Of a stretch of DNA of 64,000 nucleotides, positions 1-8,005 are shown piece by piece. The stretch's first letter is position 1. Each line of letters starts with the position of its first letter. Made by a program: the position numbers and the translations under genes. The DNA is from an endosymbiont of Escarpia spicata (GTDB lineage Bacteria; Pseudomonadota; Gammaproteobacteria; Chromatiales; Chromatiaceae). Where the stretch lies: assembly GCA_003349915.1 (NCBI GenBank), contig QFXE01000008.1:1-64000 (forward strand). The letters are read 5' to 3'. A model generated the notes under the pieces. It did no database searches, was not told the DNA's origin, and saw only the letters and a list, made by a program, of their open reading frames with translations.

Positions 1-59
1 TGTGCAAAATCGGGGGAGATTCCCTTTGCTTTTAACTGCCAGTTACGCATGCGTTATGA
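1..59 (+). other. Possible 3' part of an attC site
   Basis: The stretch just before the first cassette gene ends in GCGTTATGAG, the same GTTATG core that closes the complete attC at 696-759. The 5' half lies outside the window, so pairing with an R'' box cannot be tested. It is called because a short AT-rich gene follows directly and complete attC-like sites follow the next two gene borders. Confidence 0.35.
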
Positions 60-84
60 GTCAAAGTTACATAAGGAAAAATGA

Positions 85-669
85 ATGGAAGTAAGAAAGT
101 ATATAGTGATTCTTTTCTTATTTATGAGTCAATTCTCTTACGCAGCAGATGAAAGGCAAAAAGATAAGAGTCTCGTAGATGAAGCACTAAAGTCAGCATT
201 AGCAGATCAGTATATTTCTGATGAAGAGTACGCTAATTTAGAGGGCAAATATAATGGATTAATTAATAAGTACCCTAACTGGTATGCGGGATATGATGGT
301 TTAACAACACTCTCAATGTTTAAAGGAGATTGTAATTCAGCTATTCAGCGCGCAAAAAATGCTAATAGCAAACAGCCGAACTTGCCTTCTTTTTACGCAT
401 TGACCGTCTGTTATACAAAGCTTGAGCAGTATCAATACGCAATTGAAGCAGCCAATTCGGCATTGTCTTTAGATGATAGTATTCTCAATAATACACAGTT
501 CTTGATATTCAGCGCATTGTCTTACACTGAGGTAGGGAAATACGAAGTAGCAATGAATTTATTGGGAATGGCCTTAAAAGCTAATCCAGAGATCAAGTCA
601 AATACCCAATTTCTATCAGTTGGAAAAAATCTGGCGACGCGTATGCAAGAGAAATCAGGCGCTCAGTAA
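85..669 (+). CDS. Secreted/periplasmic TPR-like cassette protein
   Basis: The 194-residue product has a short N-terminal hydrophobic signal (residues 5-20, ending in SYAA) and then helical repeats that read as tetratricopeptide-like units, for example the stretch around YALTVCYTKLEQYQYAIEAA. This implies a periplasmic or exported protein-binding scaffold, but no specific function is recognised. The ATG lies 8 bases after an AAGGAAAA ribosome-binding stretch. The gene is much more AT-rich than the chromosome downstream and is flanked by attC-like sites, so it is read as an integron gene cassette and probably acquired by transfer. TPR assignment is by pattern only. Confidence 0.7.
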   Translation: MEVRKYIVILFLFMSQFSYAADERQKDKSLVDEALKSALADQYISDEEYANLEGKYNGLINKYPNWYAGYDGLTTLSMFKGDCNSAIQRAKNANSKQPNLPSFYALTVCYTKLEQYQYAIEAANSALSLDDSILNNTQFLIFSALSYTEVGKYEVAMNLLGMALKANPEIKSNTQFLSVGKNLATRMQEKSGAQ

Positions 670-695
670 TTATGGGTGCTTCCATGAAACACACT

Positions 696-759
696 CATAA
701 CAAAGTGCTCAAGTTCGTTCGCTATCGCTCACTGGGACGCCCCTTAGCACAACGTTATG
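696..759 (+). other. attC recombination site (integron cassette)
   Basis: CATAAC (696-701) is the exact reverse complement of GTTATG (754-759), forming the R''/R' simple sites. Inside them GTGCT (705-709) pairs with AGCAC (746-750) as the L''/L' boxes. The segment GGGACGCCCCTTAGCAC before the R' box resembles the 3' half of Vibrio-type attC repeats. It lies between two short orphan genes in the same direction, as expected for cassettes. Confidence 0.75.
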
Positions 760-772
760 CGTTCTTGTACTT

Positions 773-1156
773 ATGAGTGAAATTCTTATTTGGACCGGAT
801 TAACTGTTTTTGTCTTCGTGTTTATAGCGTGGATAGTCTGGAATATTCAGCCTGAGAGGGTTGCCTGCACTAGCCAGACATTGATAAAGAAGTATAAAGG
901 AAAGACAGAGTCAATAGAGTTAGTAGATATAGATGAAATTAAATATCACTATCATGCAGCAGCCGGCTTTTTGAGTGAATGGGAATTTATTGATAGGAAT
1001 GGAGGCTCACTTAAGATAGATGGGGAATCGAAAGGTATTGAACAGGTTCTTTCTCAGCTGGAGAGTATCTTGCCAAGTTTCTCTCTTGACGATTTCAAAA
1101 TAATGTTTAAAGCAGGAGATGTTGAGGATTCACTCAATGTGTGGAAAAACGCATAA
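773..1156 (+). CDS. Small membrane-anchored cassette protein
   Basis: The 127-residue product has one N-terminal transmembrane segment (about residues 5-24, rich in F, V, I and W) followed by a soluble part. The alternation around residues 30-95 (VACTSQTLIKKY, ELVDIDEIKYHY, GGSLKIDG) suggests a bacterial PH-like beta fold, which is inference. The ATG lies 14 bases after the R' box of the upstream attC, with no clear Shine-Dalgarno, as is common for cassette genes. The gene is AT-rich, ends a few bases before the next attC, and fits an integron cassette of unknown function. Confidence 0.65.
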   Translation: MSEILIWTGLTVFVFVFIAWIVWNIQPERVACTSQTLIKKYKGKTESIELVDIDEIKYHYHAAAGFLSEWEFIDRNGGSLKIDGESKGIEQVLSQLESILPSFSLDDFKIMFKAGDVEDSLNVWKNA

Positions 1157-1225
1157 CGAATTATTCGAGTACGCCCCTTCGGGGCCGGACGCGCTGACGC
1201 GCGCCGCTCAATTCAAACGTTAGCG
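1152..1225 (+). other. attC recombination site (integron cassette)
   Basis: It begins GCATAACGAATT at the stop codon of the preceding gene and ends AATTCAAACGTTAGC. AACG (1155-1158) pairs with CGTT (1218-1221), AATT recurs in both arms, and CGAG (1165-1168) faces CTC (1208-1210). The centre folds on itself through GCCCCTTCGGGGC. This is the usual attC plan of weakly conserved centre and conserved ends. A group II intron begins about 14 bases downstream. Confidence 0.75.
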
Positions 1226-1238
1226 CGCCGCGCAAAGC

Positions 1239-1884
1239 GTGGCGCATCTGGTCGGGTGAAAGTCCCGACATGGAAAGGGTTAACCACCCACCATTACCGA
1301 GTGTTGCGCCTCTGGCGGAACGGTGTTTTGGTCAGGAAGACTGGAGCATTCGTGAACAAGAAAGGTGAAGCGTACACAGGGTATGTTGCAGGCCGTTTGG
1401 AGACGTAGGACCTTAGAGATGGTATCGCTTCGAAATGAACAGTTCCGGTTGGCCAGCGCTGTAACGTATGCGAAGCCCACACAAATCAGGCGCCCTGGTA
1501 AGCCTGTAGAGAATCGGCGGAGTTCTCAAGCTACGGCATGTAACAAGAGATGCGTCATGAACGCGGGAGATCCCACTGACTCCAAAGGAAGGGTAAAGCA
1601 GGCCGAACTGCTACAAACGGGAAAGCGGCTAGAAGGCGCCTGGGAAGTCGGATCACTTCATAGTACTCGGAGACGGTAGGGCCAATCACATGGGGAAGGG
1701 GGTGGCAGTTATATGCATTCGTCAAAGGCAACTCGTGCCGGACATTGTAGGGCCGGGTATCGACGAGCCAACCTTCTTGACGGAAACATCCATGGGGTAT
1801 TCTGTACCCTCTACGAGAGTGAATATAACTGAGGAGCCCGGTGCGGGAATACCGCACGCCGGGTAACCGGTGTCCCTACTGCGA
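1239..1884 (+). mobile_element. ORF-less group II intron
   Basis: The 3' end contains a well-formed domain V at 1835-1864: the AGC triad (1835-1837), stem CCCGG/CCGGG, a CG bulge (1857-1858), stem TGCGG/CCGCA and a GAATA loop. A short domain VI-like tail ends in AC near 1884. The 5' end GTGGCGCATCTGGTCGGGTG with the pair GTCGGG...CCCGAC is typical of domain I. No reverse transcriptase is encoded; only a CATGGGGAAGGGG stretch (about 1689-1701), like the sequence that precedes the RT in related introns, is left. Its place right after an attC hairpin fits group IIC target choice. Exact ends are approximate. Confidence 0.8.
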
Positions 1885-1911
1885 CGGCGATAAAATAGAT
1901 CCAGGATAATT

Positions 1912-2469
1912 ATGAATCACATATTGTTTATAATCTCATTTATATTAATGTTTAGTGGGGTCGGCGTATTTGGATATATGGAGAATACGGTTGCCTTATC
2001 CGCATCAATTATTGCAGGCGCTATAGGGATGGCCTTTGCTAATATAGACAAAATAGAACACTTTAAAGGCGCTGGCTTTGAAGCTCATATGAAAAAAGCA
2101 GTGGAAGAAGCTTATGCCACAACAAAGAGCTTAAGAGAGTTTGGGGTCAGAGTAAAAACTCTTATTCGTGCCTGGAGTTTTTACTCTGACCCCAAACGCC
2201 TTGGGATAAAAACAAAAGACTCGAATTTATTATCGAGCCAGGAATCACCTATACAATTGTCATAGATGCGGACTCTGCAAACCCCATGTATGTACGCTCT
2301 TGGACACCACGACTAAAGATCAAAAAGCAAAAACCACCAATATATTTGAACAGGTTTCTGCGCTATCGAAATGAAGGGCGTTGCACCAACTAATTCTGAA
2401 AGCATAAAAGAGCTAATAAATTCATCATTGTTTTATCTGCCTGGCATCAGGCATTTGAAAACAGGATAA
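1912..2469 (+). pseudogene. Broken cassette membrane-protein gene
   Basis: An ATG after AGGATAA opens a frame with an N-terminal membrane region (residues about 4-44) and a helix with KKAVEEAYATTKSL. The frame then runs into a 57-bp palindrome (2140-2196) and stops at 2265. Another frame gives a protein-like stretch from about 2196 to 2393 (DKNKRLEFIIEPGITYTIVI and onward), and the first frame again is protein-like from 2371 to 2469 (MKGVAPTNSESIKELINSS). The simplest reading is one gene disrupted by at least two frame changes, one near the palindrome. Alternatively three unrelated short frames are present. No family is recognised. Confidence 0.5.
2140..2196. repeat. REP-like hairpin with perfect 22-bp arms
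   Basis: TTTGGGGTCAGAGTAAAAAC (2140 onward, arm to 2161) is matched exactly by its reverse complement at 2175-2196, separated by a 13-base loop. The GGGGTCAGAGTAAAA core is a sequence I associate with REP-type palindromes next to REP-associated tyrosine transposases in gammaproteobacteria; that link is from memory. No transposase is nearby. It sits inside the cassette gene and coincides with a frame change. Confidence 0.75.
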
Positions 2470-2758
2470 ATTCTTAAGTTGAAATAGAAATAAAAGTAAT
2501 TTTCAATGCAAGCTCAAAGAGAGACAAAATTAAAATAGGTACCTTAGTATCAAGTTTAAAGTGCGACAAGAATAACTATTAAGCCTAGTAGCGAGACTGA
2601 ATTAAGTATACTGTCCCTAGAATTAAAACTCCTTTTCCATGCAACTGCGAAGGGCCTGGGAGATTGCCAGAACCCTCTGGTTACCAGGGTCTGCAAACTC
2701 CGCGAATCATGTTTTTCTGCTATAAATATAGTAGAGGAGATGTCGCTAGATTAACAAT
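2470..2758. other. AT-rich non-coding stretch
   Basis: No convincing open frame is seen on either strand between the broken cassette gene and the HMA-like gene. A short interrupted dyad occurs at about 2673-2699 (CAGAACCCT ... AGGGTCTG). No attC could be recognised after the third cassette gene, so the right border of the array is not fixed; it lies somewhere in this stretch. Confidence 0.4.
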
Positions 2759-2775
2759 TGATTACTGTGTAATCA
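2759..2775. promoter_or_regulatory. Operator-like dyad upstream of the HMA/dsrE2 genes
   Basis: TGATTAC TGT GTAATCA is a perfect 7-bp dyad with a 3-base centre, 55 bases before the start of the HMA-like gene. It has the size of a dimeric repressor or activator site. It does not have FNR spacing. The regulator is unknown. Confidence 0.35.
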
Positions 2776-2829
2776 CGAAAGAATGATGAAAATATTCTAT
2801 CGTGAGAAATGTGATAAGGAGGTTTGATA

Positions 2830-3063
2830 ATGGATATTCAACTTGCTGATGTCACCATCCATGTCGATAAAAATATAGGCTCAGAAGAGCGTTCCGGTAT
2901 AGAAGAAGTTTTGCGGGATATCGACGGTGTTGTAAGCGTACATAATCCAATCGAGGCGGGTCATTTGTTTCTCGTGGAATATAGTCCCGAAAAGACCAAT
3001 TCGCATGATTTGCTGAATGCCGTAACCGGAAAATATGGACATGGAGAATTAGTCGGTCTCTGA
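2830..3063 (+). CDS. Small HMA-fold protein lacking the CXXC motif
   Basis: The 77-residue product has the beta-alpha-beta pattern of heavy-metal-associated domains (IQLADVTIHVD, a helix with GIEEVLRDIDGVVSVH, then LFLVEYSP). The metal-binding CXXC of that family is absent; there is no cysteine at all, so copper binding is not expected. The ATG at 2830 was chosen because an AAGGAGG (2816-2822) lies 7 bases before it; a TTG two codons earlier is too close. The gene precedes the dsrE2-like gene by 112 bases in the same direction and may be co-transcribed. A protein-partner role in sulfur handling is inference. Confidence 0.65.
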   Translation: MDIQLADVTIHVDKNIGSEERSGIEEVLRDIDGVVSVHNPIEAGHLFLVEYSPEKTNSHDLLNAVTGKYGHGELVGL

Positions 3064-3175
3064 TGTATGGTGTGTAATCCGTAAAAAAATACACATCAAG
3101 ATGGGAGAATGAATTCAATACGGTATTCACTACGGGGAAGAAGATTTATCTGCTTTGCAGAAGAGAGGTTTTGTT

Positions 3176-3796
3176 ATGTCGTTAGCGCCACAAACTGAAA
3201 AACCTAGCTTCCTTGAAAATGACGCCAAACTATTCAATGCGTTATTTGATGCGCGCTTCGAAGAGAAGATGGCAGCCAGGGAATCTGATAACCCCCCTTC
3301 TATTTGCATCATGGTTACAAAAGGAACCCTGGACTGGGCCTATCCCCCATTTATAATTGCTTCTACGGCATGCGCACTTGGTTGGAATGTCACCATGTTT
3401 TTTACCTTCTACGGCATGGGCCTACTTAAAAAACGATTGGATCTGCAGCTCAGTGGACTGGGCAATCCAGCCATGCCGATGAAAATGCCATACGGACCGG
3501 AGTGGTTTCGTGAAATAGAGTGGAAGATACCGAACCTGGTTATGGCCAATGTCCCAGGATTCGAGAACATGGCCACAACCATGATGAGTAAGACTCTGGC
3601 AGACAAGGGTGTCGCACCGATTAGCGAGTTGCGGGAAATTTGTATTGAAGAGGGCGTCAGGCTTATCGCCTGCCAGATGACGTTTGATCTTTTCGGTTGG
3701 CCAAAAAATGAGTTTATCGAAGAGATTTCCGAATGGGCTGGTGCAGCCACTTATCTGGCCATCGCGCAGAATTCAAAGGTGAATCTGTTCATGTAG
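3176..3796 (+). CDS. dsrE2: DsrE2-like sulfurtransferase-family protein
   Basis: The 206-residue product matches the DsrE/DsrF/DrsH-like fold of the DsrE2 type: an N-terminal strand ICIMVTKGTL, a hydrophobic helix around STACALGW (Cys66) and the motif LIACQMTFDLFGW with the candidate persulfide-carrying Cys166. In sulfur oxidisers such proteins pass sulfane sulfur between rhodanese, TusA and the oxidation machinery; the sulfur-oxidation genes elsewhere in this window agree with that. No rhodanese or tusA is adjacent, so its partners are elsewhere. The start ATG follows GAGAGG by 7 bases; an upstream TTG has less support. The stop is TAG. Confidence 0.75.
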   Translation: MSLAPQTEKPSFLENDAKLFNALFDARFEEKMAARESDNPPSICIMVTKGTLDWAYPPFIIASTACALGWNVTMFFTFYGMGLLKKRLDLQLSGLGNPAMPMKMPYGPEWFREIEWKIPNLVMANVPGFENMATTMMSKTLADKGVAPISELREICIEEGVRLIACQMTFDLFGWPKNEFIEEISEWAGAATYLAIAQNSKVNLFM

Positions 3797-3815
3797 ATCT
3801 AGAGAAAAAGGGGAG

Positions 3816-3983
3816 TCAGGGCTTTTGTGCGTTTCCAGGAAAACAAGCAAACTCCACCACAAACCCGATCAGTGCTAGCAGAATCAGGCCCTCGTAGAGA
3901 CTGAACCAGAGTAAGGGCAGTCCAAGGCTGAAATAGAGTCCATAGCGAAACAGTCGGCTGCGTTTCCAAATAGGATCAGTCAT
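3816..3983 (-). CDS. Small membrane protein coupled to polA
   Basis: A 55-codon frame starts three bases after the polA stop codon (TAA-ACC-ATG), so it is probably translated by coupling. The product begins MTDPIWKRSRLFRYG, has a hydrophobic stretch (about residues 15-45, with two short segments around LGLPLLWFSL and LILLALIGFVVEF) and a short polar tail. No family is recognised. The basic residues before the first segment suggest the N-terminus stays in the cytoplasm. It is below usual length cut-offs, but the spacing and membrane character support a real gene. Confidence 0.5.
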   Translation of the reverse strand: MTDPIWKRSRLFRYGLYFSLGLPLLWFSLYEGLILLALIGFVVEFACFPGNAQKP

Positions 3984-3986
3984 GGT

Positions 3987-6683
3987 TTAGTGGGCTTCGT
4001 CCCAATTGTTACCAATGCCGACATCAACCACTAGCGGAACAGCCAGCTCTGCGGCGGACTCCATCTTTTCTTGCAACATAATGCTGGCGGTTTCGACAGA
4101 GTCCTCCCTTACCTCCACAACCAGTTCATCATGGACCTGCATCAGCAGTCTCACCGGGGGTTGCTCGGACTCTATCCAGCCATCGACAGCGAGCATGGCG
4201 CGTTTGATGATATCGGCGGCTGTGCCCTGCATCGGGGCATTGATTGCGGTGCGCTCCGCGGCTGCCTTGCGCGGTCCACGGGCGTTGATCTCCGGCAGGT
4301 AGAGGCGGCGTCCGAAGAGGGTCTCGACGTATCCCAATTCATGAGCCGACTCACGGGTGCGATCCATGAACGTTTGTACGCCAGGATAGCGGGTGAAATA
4401 GAGGTCGATATACTCCTGCGCCGCACTGCGTTCGACTCCCAGCTGTTTTGCCAGTCCGAAGGCGGACATTCCATAGATCAGACCAAAGTTGATCGCCTTT
4501 GCGGAACGTCGTTGATCCGGGGTCACCGCTTCCAGTGTTTCGCTGAACACCTCGGCGGCGGTGGCCCGATGGATATCCTTGCCTTCGGCAAAGGCCTGCA
4601 ACAGCCCTGCGTCGCCGGAGAGGTGGGCCATGATGCGCAGTTCGATTTGGGAGTAGTCTGCGGCAACCATCTTCCAGTCGGGCTGGGGCACGAAAGCCTG
4701 ACGAATGCGGCGGCCAGCCTCGCTGCGAACTGGGATGTTCTGCAGATTGGGGTCGGAGGATGAGAGTCGGCCGGTTGCGGCAACCGCCTGGTGGTAGGAG
4801 GTGTGAACCCGCCCGGTGACTGGATTGACCATCTCAGGAAGCTTGTCAGTGTAGGTCGATTTGAGTTTCGACATGCCGCGATGCTCCAGGATCAGGGCCG
4901 GAAGTTGATGGCCCTGCTCTGCAAGTTCCACAAGCACGGATTCCGCGGTTGAGGGGGCGCCTTTGGGTGTCTTGGAGATGATCGGCAGTTGCAGCTCTTC
5001 AAAAAAGATCTGTCCAATCTGCTTTGGGGAGGCCATGTTGAAGGGGCGCCCCGCGACCTCATAGGCCTGCTGCTCTAGGTTGTGCATGCCCTCCGCCAGC
5101 TCCCGGCTTTGGGCTGTAAGCATCTCCCTGTCGATCAGAACCCCGTTGCGTTCGATGCGGGAGAGCACCGGTACCAAAGGAATCTCAATCGACTGCAGTA
5201 CGCGTGTTAGTGAAGACTTACTTTCAATCTTTGGCCAGAGTCTCTGGTGCAGTCGAAGCGTGATGTCTGCATCTTCCGCGGCGTATGGGGCCGCCTGTTC
5301 AAGAGGGATCTGGTCGAAAGTCAGCTGTTTTTTTCCCTTTCCGGCGACATCCTCAAAATGGATCGTCTCATGCCCCAGGTACTTTTTTGCCAGCGAGTCC
5401 ATGTCGTGGCGGGTGGCGGTGGAGTCCCAGACGTAGGATTCGAGCATGGTGTCGAAGGCGATGCCGCGCAGTTCGATGTTGTAGCGAGCCAGCACGCTCA
5501 TGTCATATTTCAGGTTTTGTCCCACCTTTGCGTGTTCTGAGTCTTCCAACAGCGGTTTCAGCTGAGTGAGTACCCACTCACGGTCTAGCTGTTGCGGTGT
5601 GCCGGGACAGCTATGGGCAACCGGGACATAAGCGGCCCGGCCAGGTTCGATGGAAAAGGAGACGCCGACGATCTCCGCCTGCATGTAGTCGAGACTGGTG
5701 GTTTCGGTATCGAAAGCAAAAAGATCCGCTTGTCGAAGCTGTTTCAGCCAATCGTTGAAATCGGCCTCTGTCAGAATAGTCTCGTAGTGCTGTTCGAAGG
5801 CGGCCGGTTTCTCCTCTGCAGGGGTTTCGCTACCAATCAGGGTGGAGAGCAGCCGGGAGGATTCCATGCGGCTGTAGTGTTCGCGCAGCCGCTCTATATC
5901 CGATGAGGTCGGCAGATACTGCTTCGGTCCAAGTTCCAGCGGCACATCCAGCTTGATGGTGGTGAGGGTGCGCGAGAGGGGCAGGAAGTCGAGGCTGTTG
6001 CGCAGGTTTTCGCCGATCTTGCCTTTGATCTCGTCGGCGTGGCCCATGAGATTGTCGAGATCGCCGTAGGCGGCAAGCCATTTGGCGGCGGTTTTGGGAC
6101 CGCACTTCGGGACGCCAGGGATATTGTCCGCGCTGTCCCCCACCAGTGCCAGATAGTCGATGATCTGTTCCGGCGTGACGCCAAATTTGTCAAATACGCC
6201 CTGACGGTCGGAGAAGGTCTCAGACATGGTATTGACCAGGCTGACATGCGCGTTGACCAGCTGGGCCATGTCCTTGTCGCCGGTGGATATCAGCGTCTCC
6301 AGGCCGAGATCAGTAGCTTGTTGCGCCAGGGTGCCGATGACATCGTCCGCCTCCACGCCTTTGATCATCAGTAGCGGTAGCCCCATGGCCCGGATGATGT
6401 CGTGCAGAGGTTCGATCTGCACCCGCAGCTCTTCCGGCATTGGGGGGCGGTGTGCCTTGTATTCACTGTAGAGCTGGTTGCGAAAACTGCCGCCGGGGGC
6501 GTCGAAGATCACGGCAATGTATTCCGGGCTGTAGTCGTCGATAAGGCGACGCAGCATATTGAGCACGCCGACGATTGCCCCGGTGGGTTCACCTTTCGAA
6601 TTGGCTAATGGCGGCAGTGCGTGAAATGCACGAAACAGATAGGAGGAGCCGTCGATCAGGATGAAAGGTTTGCTGGATGCCAT
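3987..6683 (-). CDS. polA: DNA polymerase I
   Basis: The 898-residue protein is full length for the family. It has an N-terminal 5'-3' exonuclease (residues 5-270; ILIDGSSYLFRAFHALPP, GDKDMAQLV, VGDSADNIPG), a 3'-5' exonuclease with FAFDTETTSLDY (Asp325, Glu327) and a polymerase domain with motif A AADYSQIELRIMAHLSGD, motif B RSAKAINFGLIYGMSAFG and motif C QVHDELVVEV (849-858). It acts in Okazaki fragment maturation and excision repair. Both nuclease sites and the polymerase site appear intact. A small membrane-protein gene follows at its 3' end. The promoter should lie in the 240 bases shared with the divergent diguanylate cyclase gene. Confidence 0.97.
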   Translation of the reverse strand: MASSKPFILIDGSSYLFRAFHALPPLANSKGEPTGAIVGVLNMLRRLIDDYSPEYIAVIFDAPGGSFRNQLYSEYKAHRPPMPEELRVQIEPLHDIIRAMGLPLLMIKGVEADDVIGTLAQQATDLGLETLISTGDKDMAQLVNAHVSLVNTMSETFSDRQGVFDKFGVTPEQIIDYLALVGDSADNIPGVPKCGPKTAAKWLAAYGDLDNLMGHADEIKGKIGENLRNSLDFLPLSRTLTTIKLDVPLELGPKQYLPTSSDIERLREHYSRMESSRLLSTLIGSETPAEEKPAAFEQHYETILTEADFNDWLKQLRQADLFAFDTETTSLDYMQAEIVGVSFSIEPGRAAYVPVAHSCPGTPQQLDREWVLTQLKPLLEDSEHAKVGQNLKYDMSVLARYNIELRGIAFDTMLESYVWDSTATRHDMDSLAKKYLGHETIHFEDVAGKGKKQLTFDQIPLEQAAPYAAEDADITLRLHQRLWPKIESKSSLTRVLQSIEIPLVPVLSRIERNGVLIDREMLTAQSRELAEGMHNLEQQAYEVAGRPFNMASPKQIGQIFFEELQLPIISKTPKGAPSTAESVLVELAEQGHQLPALILEHRGMSKLKSTYTDKLPEMVNPVTGRVHTSYHQAVAATGRLSSSDPNLQNIPVRSEAGRRIRQAFVPQPDWKMVAADYSQIELRIMAHLSGDAGLLQAFAEGKDIHRATAAEVFSETLEAVTPDQRRSAKAINFGLIYGMSAFGLAKQLGVERSAAQEYIDLYFTRYPGVQTFMDRTRESAHELGYVETLFGRRLYLPEINARGPRKAAAERTAINAPMQGTAADIIKRAMLAVDGWIESEQPPVRLLMQVHDELVVEVREDSVETASIMLQEKMESAAELAVPLVVDVGIGNNWDEAH

Positions 6684-6924
6684 GTTCTGTCGTCGTGGTG
6701 GGGAAGAGAGGGGATGTTAGCCGATCTGCCGCCTGTTTGTCGCCGGGCCTTTGCAAAGAGAGCGGAACAGGGATTTATGATCGAAATAGGATTTTTTTGA
6801 TTTTTTGCTAAAGATACCAACAACCCTGCCGATGCCATGTTTGATCGCGGGATATTACCCTCCCCCTGTTGCCTGCGTTTCGCCGTATACCTTCATCACT
6901 ATTAAAAAAATATTAGGTAACACT

Positions 6925-7980
6925 ATGTCTGAATTCATGCCCTGCTTTCACATTGATCTGCCGGACAAAGCGCAACAGCATCATGCTGCAGCGCTTGATT
7001 TTCTCGAGCGACATGGAATTTCGCCAAATCCAATCTGTTACGCGATTGCCTATGAGTATGATGCCGGCCGCAAGCCGGAGTTGAATCTGGAGATCGAATC
7101 GCATCTGGATAGAGGCAGGGAGCTTGATGCGCACTACCTTAGGGAGTTTTTTGATACCCATTTTATGGGGCAGTCGGATGAGAAGGTGGGCGAGCATATC
7201 GCCGATCTGCACAATCTGCTCTATAAGGTGCTGGAGGGCGTCTCCGGCGCCTGCTCAGGCGCAGCCGATTTTGGCAAGGTGCTTGAGGCTCAGACAGAAG
7301 AGTTGAAAGGGGATGTCGACATGGCCGGATTGAAGGAGATCGCCGGAAATTTGCTGACAGCCACAAACAAGGCCATGACATCCAATCAAGCGATGCGTGA
7401 TCAACTTGAATCGGTTGAGAAGGATGCCTCGGAACTCAAGAGCCAGGTCAAACAGCTGCAGGATCAGGCGAGCAGGGATTCTCTGACTGGGCTTTACAAT
7501 CGTAACGCTCTGTCGCAGCAGCTCGACTCTATGATCGAACGAGGTGCCAGCGAGGATGCCCCACTCAGCCTGTTGATGGTGGATATCGACCATTTTAAGC
7601 GTTTTAACGACAACTTCGGCCATTTGATCGGTGACGAGGTTATCCGGCGGGTGAGCATGGCCCTGCAACAGGGCGTGCGGGACATGGATGTCGCGGCGCG
7701 TTTTGGTGGAGAGGAGTTTACCGTAGTACTGCCGGGTACAGATCTGGATAAGGCGATGGAGGTGGCGCAAAAGCTCCATGAGGCCATTAGTAAGTTGGTG
7801 TTGGTCAGACGTAGTACGAAGGAGAAGTTACCCGGCATTACGGTCTCGATGGGTGCCTCCTGTCTGCATCCGGGGGATTCGCGGGAGTCACTTATTGAGC
7901 GGTCCGATCAGGCCCTCTATCACGCCAAGGAGAGTGGCCGAAATTGTATTGTCAGCGAGGCCGAGACCCTGGTTCATTGA
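6925..7980 (+). CDS. GGDEF diguanylate cyclase
   Basis: The 351-residue soluble protein has a helical N-terminal region (1-180, with a coiled-coil stretch around SVEKDASELKSQVKQLQ) and a C-terminal GGDEF domain. The signature GGEEF is at 261-265, and RDMD (252-255) five residues upstream is an intact c-di-GMP inhibitory I-site. It therefore should make c-di-GMP from GTP with product inhibition. There is no membrane segment and no known sensor domain, so the input is probably through the helical region. The ATG at 6925 was chosen over an upstream in-frame start at 6805 because the intervening residues are low-complexity and proline-rich and the region is promoter-like. Confidence 0.88.
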   Translation: MSEFMPCFHIDLPDKAQQHHAAALDFLERHGISPNPICYAIAYEYDAGRKPELNLEIESHLDRGRELDAHYLREFFDTHFMGQSDEKVGEHIADLHNLLYKVLEGVSGACSGAADFGKVLEAQTEELKGDVDMAGLKEIAGNLLTATNKAMTSNQAMRDQLESVEKDASELKSQVKQLQDQASRDSLTGLYNRNALSQQLDSMIERGASEDAPLSLLMVDIDHFKRFNDNFGHLIGDEVIRRVSMALQQGVRDMDVAARFGGEEFTVVLPGTDLDKAMEVAQKLHEAISKLVLVRRSTKEKLPGITVSMGASCLHPGDSRESLIERSDQALYHAKESGRNCIVSEAETLVH

Positions 7981-8005
7981 GTCAGTTTGGGGGGGCGGAT
8001 GGTGG

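Noticed and set aside
1365-1679. Open frame of 104 codons inside the intron
   Set aside because: It lies in the domain I-III region of the group II intron, has no ribosome-binding site and no protein-like composition; the DNA is structured RNA.
2758-2775. FNR box upstream of the HMA-like gene
   Set aside because: The half-sites TTGAT and ATCA are separated by 9 bases, not 4.
3816-3986. Non-coding spacer between dsrE2 and polA
   Set aside because: It holds a coupled 55-codon membrane-protein frame on the minus strand, so it is listed as a gene.
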